DNA of 64,000 nt from Chromera velia (Eukaryota > Sar > Chromeraceae), in NCBI GenBank assembly GCA_018398765.1, contig JAHBMJ010004897.1:10001-74000 (forward strand). Direction: 5' to 3'. Under the pieces are notes generated by a model, which was not told where the DNA came from, made no database searches, and was given only the letters and a program-made list of their open reading frames with translations. A program made the translations under genes and the position numbers. Shown here piece after piece: positions 58,581 to 64,000 of the stretch (the first letter of the stretch is position 1; every line of letters starts with the position of its first letter).

Positions 58581-60051
58581 GCACGCAAGGAGCTTCGTGC
58601 TCTCGAGCGTCGGACACCTCGCCACGTCCCCCCGCTCGCATGCAAATCCATCACTCACTCACTCACTCACTCACTCACTCACTCACCCACTTACTGTCTG
58701 ACCTTGTTCTTCTCAATGGCTCTCCGAACGCCCTCAACCAGTTCTGGGAAATCAAAGCCCGCAGTTCCCTTTCTCTCTTTGGCTGCAGACGCACCGACCA
58801 GCCGGATGCTTTGAGAGTTTGTTGTGTGTGCGCGCGTGCGTGCGTGTGTTGTGTATGTATGTGGGCCTTTGTGTGTGCGCGCGTGCGTGGAAAGGAATCA
58901 GATGCAGCTAACAGGGACACAAAAAGAGCCCCCCTTCTGAATTTGAGAAGAGAAGAGACTCTCTTCTAAAAGCACACCTTAATTGAGAGACACACAGGTA
59001 CAGAGACAAAAGCGGAACAAATCTTTTTGAATTCCCTTCTCCCCTGCTTCTCCCTTCCTTTTGCCCTTTTGCTCCGTACCTTCGGCCCTTTCTCCTTTTC
59101 TTTGTCGCTTCGTTCGTTCCTCCGTCTCCCTCAAAACAGAACAGACAACAAACGCTAGCAGGCAGGCAGGGGGACCCACTGGCAGGCAAGCAGGCACAGA
59201 GAAAGCGCAAAGACAAATGAGGAGAATGAAACGCCTACCCACAAGTACCCACCGACCGACCGACCTGACTGGGGCCAGACGAGGCACACGACTCGGTGGG
59301 TGGACTCAAAGTGTTTCACCTGCACAGAGAAACAAAGAGAAAGAAACAAGTTACAAGGATGTGCGTGTGTGGTTTTGCACAAGGGAAACAAGTTGGACAT
59401 GATCTCGACATAAATTAGAATGTTTCACGGTAACCGCCATTAAATAGAGAGGAGCCCAGTATCCACACAGTCCCAATCCCGGGCCCGACCTGCTCACTCC
59501 ACATTGCGTGGTCGTCAGGGAACCCGTGGAGGAACACCAGGGTGTCCCGGTTGGCGTCACCTGTGCAGATGGCCTGCTTGGAGGGAAGGGGGAGACGGGA
59601 GGGGGGAGAGAAGGTAAAAGAGACTGAAAGCAAGCAAGTGAACGTACACGCAAGCAGAGACGGACAAGTTGAAGGAATGGTGAGGGGAGACGGCATGTTT
59701 GTTCCCAGAGAGACGGCATGTTTGTTCCCAGAGAGACGGTGCCATGTAGACGGAAGTAAACAGATGCACCAACGTATATTGCTGTTGAATGGAGCCCCAG
59801 GGTCGTTTTCTGGCTGCCAAACGTCTTTCCTCTACTCCTGTCGCACTCACACTTCGCCCCTGAGACCAGAATAAAAGGGCTCTTCGCATATGGAACTGTA
59901 TTTTGTCAGCATGACAGCCACCTGTTGAGAAAGGGTCCTCTAGAGGGCTGACCTTGACCTCAGGCACGTTTGCTTCTTTGAAAGTCTCCATGTACCCGCT
60001 TTCCTCCGTCACCTTGCCTGGAGGGTTGTCGAATTTCCAGAACGTGGACAT
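55488..60051 (-). CDS. Epoxide-hydrolase-like alpha/beta hydrolase, 10 exons
   Basis: Exons (minus): 60051-59922, 59560-59490, 59319-59265, 58782-58703, 58281-58069, 57671-57538, 57088-57021, 56507-56370, 56282-56140, 55577-55488. Phases agree; 1122 nt, 373 residues. Alpha/beta-hydrolase landmarks in order: DTLVFLHGFPDDHAMW (oxyanion motif HGFP, about 55-58), the strand VILVGHDWGA with Asp123 as nucleophile (an Asp in this GHDWG context points to epoxide hydrolase or dehalogenase rather than esterase), and VYDKSSHWVMLDEPEKFN with catalytic His353. The acid member of the triad and the lid tyrosines are not securely assigned. The middle has a hydrophobic stretch (IPVIGILLGKILTTLNFLLF) unusual for soluble members, perhaps a membrane-associated lid. 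Exon 8 borders are the least certain: its donor falls inside a partial copy of exon 9. Confidence 0.83.
55800..56139. repeat. 67-bp minisatellite starting at a splice donor
   Basis: Five units; starts on the minus strand at 56139, 56068, 56001, 55934 and 55867 (spacing 71, 67, 67, 67). On the gene's strand each unit opens with GTTCGTTCG, the same as the donor of exon 9 of the hydrolase gene at 56139. All three frames stay open through it, so the long frames here are artefacts. Confidence 0.85.
56353..56388. repeat. Partial copy of hydrolase exon 9 start and acceptor
   Basis: 36 nt matching 56252-56287 with four mismatches, offset 101. It includes the CTGCAG acceptor-like end and the first about 30 nt of exon 9. 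It lies upstream of the real exon on the coding strand. Confidence 0.8.
57107..57169. repeat. Compound (CA)n(GA)n microsatellite
   Basis: Same CA-then-GA architecture as at 10311-10445, 37310-37370 and 62730-62772, each time immediately upstream of an exon on the coding strand. Confidence 0.8.
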
Positions 60052-62453
60052 CCTTATTTGACTTACTTCCTTTTTTGTTATCAGGTGAAGAAAGCCCGTC
60101 TCTCCGTCTCCTTGCTTTCCCTGAGTTATTCGACAATCCCCTCTCAGAATTGAAAGAAAAAGCGTACACGTATAGAGGACGCAGACGTGTGCATACATTT
60201 GATGGACTCACACTTGCAGGACGCCTTCGATCCACCGCTGTGCTTCTTTGTGTCTACCTGTCGATTCAATCCAAAAATTGCCGTCTGGAAGCCGTCTCGT
60301 CTTGTCGCGTCTCTCATGGAGGTGCACGAGTCACATGTTGGGGCCCTCAATCATCGTCACATGCTGGGATCATGTTGGGTCGTGTTAATTGGCTGCGGGC
60401 CGCCGCTGTCGTGGCGACGCCACAGCTAGCGGAGGCGCGCCGGTGTGCGCCAAGACACTCAGACGTGCATACTCGGACAATTCGGAAAAGCTGCGTAAAG
60501 CTGCGTGAACGTACCTGACCTGTGTTGAACTGTATGCACTGAATTCCAATTCTTTTGACGCTGAAGTTCTAGACTCAACCGAATGCACATTAAATTGATG
60601 CGTGAACAAAAAAAAAAAATTTTTTTAGATACGCAATGATGTTAAACTTACAATCAAATATGTCTCTCTTTTTTTTTGTAGTTTCTTAAATTGATTGAAA
60701 TTAATTAAATTGAGATTAATTGTACTACTCTTTGAAATTAAATGCACATGTAATAATGTACAATCAACTTTGAACTTAAAATTAATTTTAAAGTACGTTT
60801 TTAAAAAACGTTCTATCTAGCTTAGTATAGCGTAATCTAGTTAGTACAAGTTAATTGATTAAAAAAACAGAAAATGAGTCTTTAATTTTAAAAATGAAAT
60901 GACAAAATTAATCTTTACTTGTTGTGATGTATGATCAATAAATTCACATAGTGAAAACTTAGTAGGTAAATTAGGAAAAACAAGGAAAAACTCCTATTGC
61001 AAAACTTTTCGATTTATATTAGCAACGGACTAAATTAAATATTAAGTTTTTTTCTTTTTTTGAAAATCGAAAAAGACTTTTGTTTATAAGATGTTGAAAC
61101 TTATCAGTCGTACTAGAACTTGGTATGAGGTAAAAATATGTCCGGTAATAGCTAGATTATCATAAATGCAAACATCGATCGATAAACATTCAAATGAAGT
61201 ATCATCACTATCATCTTCATTATAGTCACCGTCAACTAGATTAATTCCAAACTTGTTTTTTAAACTTCTTTCATGCGAAAGGGTGTGCAGTTTATGAATA
61301 CCACCACATACGTACGGTGGACCGTACATACTAAGTAATACTAACTGTATGCGTTTCGATGAACAGTAACAACAGTTGTACGCACTTCTTAATGTTATAC
61401 AGATCCGACCGATTCCGACGTTCTTCATTGAACAGCAGCGCATTCAAGCTTGCACATGCACAGATTTTCTCGGAATGAGAGAGAAAGAGAAAGAGAGAGA
61501 ACCAAAATACATACAGAAAGACGGATCGACATACGGCTAAACAGCCTCTGGGTGACAGGGAACACCGGAAGAGATGATTTGTGGACACGTACACCCCCAA
61601 AAACTAAAGACCAAGATGCAAGCAAAACAGGAGGACAGGACCAAAGCAGATACCAAAAAAACTGCATGTCTGTACAGGGCAGGACTAGCTGTAATCCAGG
61701 TGTGTGTGCGTCACGCAGCGCATGCACGGAAATGCAATCCGAATGTATGGGAGCATGGAAGCCTTTGCTCACGTGTATGCAGGAGGGGAGAGGAGAGGAG
61801 AGGAGAGGAGAGGAGAGGAACGTTTACTTTCATACTGTATGAAAGTAAACGTATGCAGGAGAGGAGAGGAACACCCACCGGGCCTCTTCCGAAGCCACCG
61901 CCGTCCGCTCTCCTTCACGGTCAATTGGTCGTTCCCTTCTCCTTACTCCCCTCTCGCTTGCTTCCTCCCTTCATTGATTGCTTCCCGCCTATCCTCCTGA
62001 ATTGCTGTCTGTCTGTGTCTGGCTGTTCTAAAGTTTCCAACAATTTGATTCAAGTAGAGAAGAGAGATGCCTGCCTTCCGGTGTGTGCCATCAGCCTTCC
62101 TCTTCAGCTGAGGAGTGAGGCTTTCTTTCTTTCTTTGCACCCTCGGCCTCCACCTATCTCTGCTCTTGTCCTCCAACCATCCCGTCGTTTCTTTTTGTCC
62201 TTACTTCCTTTCTTCCTTCCCTGCTCGTCTCTCCAAAGCCTTGCAAGTCTGAATGGGCCCAACGAAAACATGGAGTCGCTCGGGAATGGAAGCAATGGAA
62301 GGAAGGGAGTGCGGGAGCGAGCGAGAGGGCTAGGGGGAAAGGAGAGAATTTCTGGTTTGAAGTCCTGGGACGGAGCTTCGCTAATGAATCGATGATGTAC
62401 GTCTCTCAGGGAGGCGAGAGCTCAGTGCACTGGGTTTAGAGTCGTTCGATAGT
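60052..62453. other. Intergenic: 5' flank of the hydrolase gene, AT-rich island, mixed DNA
   Basis: 60500-61440 is strongly AT-rich and holds only short frames; one minus-strand frame of 119 codons (61443-61084) has no recognisable character. 61790-61870 contains GGAGA pentanucleotide runs and a palindrome (GTTTACTTTCATAC with its complement, about 61822-61850). The long plus-strand frame at 61574-62395 reads as low-complexity and is not supported as a gene. Confidence 0.4.
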
Positions 62454-62456
62454 GCA

Positions 62457-62597
62457 GTTCAGAGAGACGAAAAGGAAATTGAAGGCAAAGGAATCGCCAT
62501 GATCAGTTCAGAGAGACGAAAAAGAAATTGAAGGCAAAGGAATCGCCATGATCAGTTCAGAGAGACAAAAAGGAAATTGAAGGCAAAGGAATCGCCA
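62457..62597. repeat. 49-bp tandem repeat overlapping a stop codon
   Basis: Units 62457-62505, 62506-62554 and a partial 62555-62597, nearly identical. The last unit contains, on the minus strand, the final codons and TGA stop (62559-62557) of the right-edge gene; the other two lie beyond the stop. Confidence 0.88.
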
Positions 62598-62713
62598 AGA
62601 GGCCAATCAGGAAAATGTTGGCGGCAGTGATTGTCAAACTAACGAAGACCTGCACGCACATGCATTCGATTGGATTCATTGAGCAATCAGACAATGAAGA
62701 TTTCTCTCTCTCC

Positions 62714-62771
<58 letters not shown>

Positions 62772-62888
62772 CTATATCGCCTTTTCTTTCCCTTTTTCTC
62801 CTGCTCCATTCTCTTCTATTTCTTTCTTTCTTTCTTTCTTTCTTTTCTTTCTTTTCTTTCTTTTCTTTCTTTTCTTTCTTTTCTTTCT

Positions 62889-62920
<32 letters not shown>

Positions 62921-62955
62921 TTCCTTTCTTTCTTTCTTTCTTCCTTCCTTCCTTC

Positions 62956-62986
<31 letters not shown>

Positions 62987-63843
62987 TCGTTCGTTCGTTC
63001 GTTCTTTCTTTCTTTCTTCTTTTGGCGCGCTCTCTCAGACAGACAGACAGACAGACAGGGAGACAGGGAGACAGGGAGACAGGGAGACAGGGAGGGGGGA
63101 AATTGCAGCAAGTCGTATAGAGAATGAATTTGTATATCTATTTCAGTTTCCACACCCGTGCTCAATTTTGCGTAGCACATGCATTTCATCTTTTCGGCCC
63201 GGAAGAAATCTTCAAGACAGCTGGGAGGGTTTCTTTTCGAAAGAAAACAGGAGATCCGGGTTTCAAGAATAGTCAAACGACGGGCTGCTAAATGACTGCC
63301 TGATTGTCTGACTGACTGACTGACCAATCTTCGTGGGTGTGCGAAGGAAAACATTTGGGGAAGGAAGCTGAAAGGCTGAAACTTTGGACACGCAACGATG
63401 GCTGGGGTGGCCAGTAAAAGCAGAAACTGCAGTCAGGCAGACAGATACACAGACACCAACCACACAAAAGAGCTGTTCTGCACTGGCAGGTAAGCAACAA
63501 GGCATGCATGAAGAAGAACGGTAGATACACGACAGACGAAAGAGAATCATGCGTGGAGGTCCGTACGAACAGTGACTTCCCTTCCTCCCTCCGTGTTGAA
63601 GCTCTTTCCTGGTCACACTGAATAAAGTCGATACTCAGGCCAACGCTCAGACCTGCAAGCTGACTCACTCACTTCTAGAAAAGGTTCCACTGCTCCCACA
63701 GTGATGGAGAGGACAAACACCTCCGGAGGCATCCGGCCAAAGAGAGACGTTGGCAGAGAGAACCGGGAGGCGATCACGAAGATCACCACAGCGGTAGAGG
63801 AGACTATATCGACAAACTGGTGGTGGATGAACTTTCGAGAAAA
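62557..63843 (-). CDS. 3' end of a membrane-protein gene (5' part probably beyond the window)
   Basis: Two exons are clear: 63843-63673 (57 codons, acceptor CTGCAG, donor GTGAGT) and 62650-62557 (acceptor GTGCAG, ends at TGA); both join in phase 0. They encode hydrophobic segments FVDIVSSTAVVIFVIASRF, VFVLSITVGAVEPFLE and VFVSLTITAANIFLIGLLAI, so the product is an integral membrane protein with its C-terminus just after the last segment. Nothing upstream to 64000 is a clear exon, so most of the gene must lie beyond the window. No family is recognised. Confidence 0.6.
62818..63018. repeat. (CTTT)n microsatellite, about 200 bp
   Basis: CTTT/CTTTT array with short CCTT and GTTC blocks in the intron of the right-edge gene. 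Open frames across it are compositional. Confidence 0.9.
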
Positions 63844-64000
63844 CTGCAGAGGGCAGAAAGAGAGAGAGAAAATCAACTGGTTTCAGCAGAGAATGAATTG
63901 ATTCCAGCACAGACAGATAGAGATGCATAAACAGGCAGAAGGAAGAAAAAAGGGTAAGGACGTCATTCGACCAGAAAGGTCTCGGACCATCAGAGGTCGC

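Noticed and set aside
61574-62395. 273-residue plus-strand frame
   Set aside because: Low-complexity Leu/Pro/Ser translation with no domain; flanked by GGAGA repeats and without supporting splice signals.

Overview
This is nuclear DNA from a eukaryote with intron-rich genes. Best guess: a photosynthetic alveolate of the chromerid type (Chromera velia-like). This is inference. It rests on a nucleus-encoded protein with a signal peptide plus plastid transit-peptide leader, a mitochondrial-type 2-methylcitrate synthase, abundant TGCATGCA-like motifs, introns full of simple repeats, and gene-poor AT-rich islands. No single gene proves the genus. The window is draft assembly: it has N gaps at 3470-3475, 23424-23653, 49929 and 57505.

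Layout, left to right. An AP-3 complex beta subunit gene on the minus strand fills 0.9-11.8 kb (19 exons, rebuilt with consistent phases, 1104 residues). Divergent from it, at 12.8-15.4 kb on the plus strand, is a four-exon gene for a 199-residue protein that is probably plastid-targeted. An AT-rich island with a fold-back element (16.0-16.6 kb) precedes an intronless 2-methylcitrate synthase (minus, 18.7-20.0 kb) and two uncertain minus-strand exon fragments. A CCCH zinc-finger gene (plus, 21.8-25.8 kb, broken by a gap) is followed by about 7 kb of low-complexity DNA with no convincing gene. A hAT-like element lies at 35.1-35.9 kb. A 12-exon ankyrin-DHHC palmitoyltransferase gene (minus, 36.1-43.4 kb) shares a 147-bp upstream region with a divergent gene for a secreted protein carrying nine Cys-rich repeats (plus, 43.6-45.4 kb). 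Two more hAT-like MITEs with exact 8-bp target duplications, and one degraded candidate, occupy 45.9-47.9 kb. An unrecognised minus-strand gene spans 48.2-51.8 kb and is corrupted by an unmerged contig overlap of about 1.17 kb. Then come an intronless 672-residue protein with ankyrin-like helical repeats (plus, 52.6-54.6 kb), a ten-exon epoxide-hydrolase-like alpha/beta hydrolase (minus, 55.5-60.1 kb) and the 3' end of a membrane-protein gene running off the right edge (minus).

The genes do not form a pathway: vesicle coat (AP-3), protein palmitoylation, propionate/methylcitrate metabolism, RNA binding, plastid biology and a secreted Cys-rich protein are neighbours by chance, apart from two divergent head-to-head pairs. 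The most unusual signal is in gene architecture. Splice donors mostly carry a pyrimidine at +3 (GTCAGT, GTCGGT, GTTGGT), and acceptors mostly end in GCAG. In several places, pieces that include a splice site or a stop codon are tandemly copied next to the functional copy. Exon borders below come from reading-frame phase, splice motifs and remembered protein families, not from transcripts.
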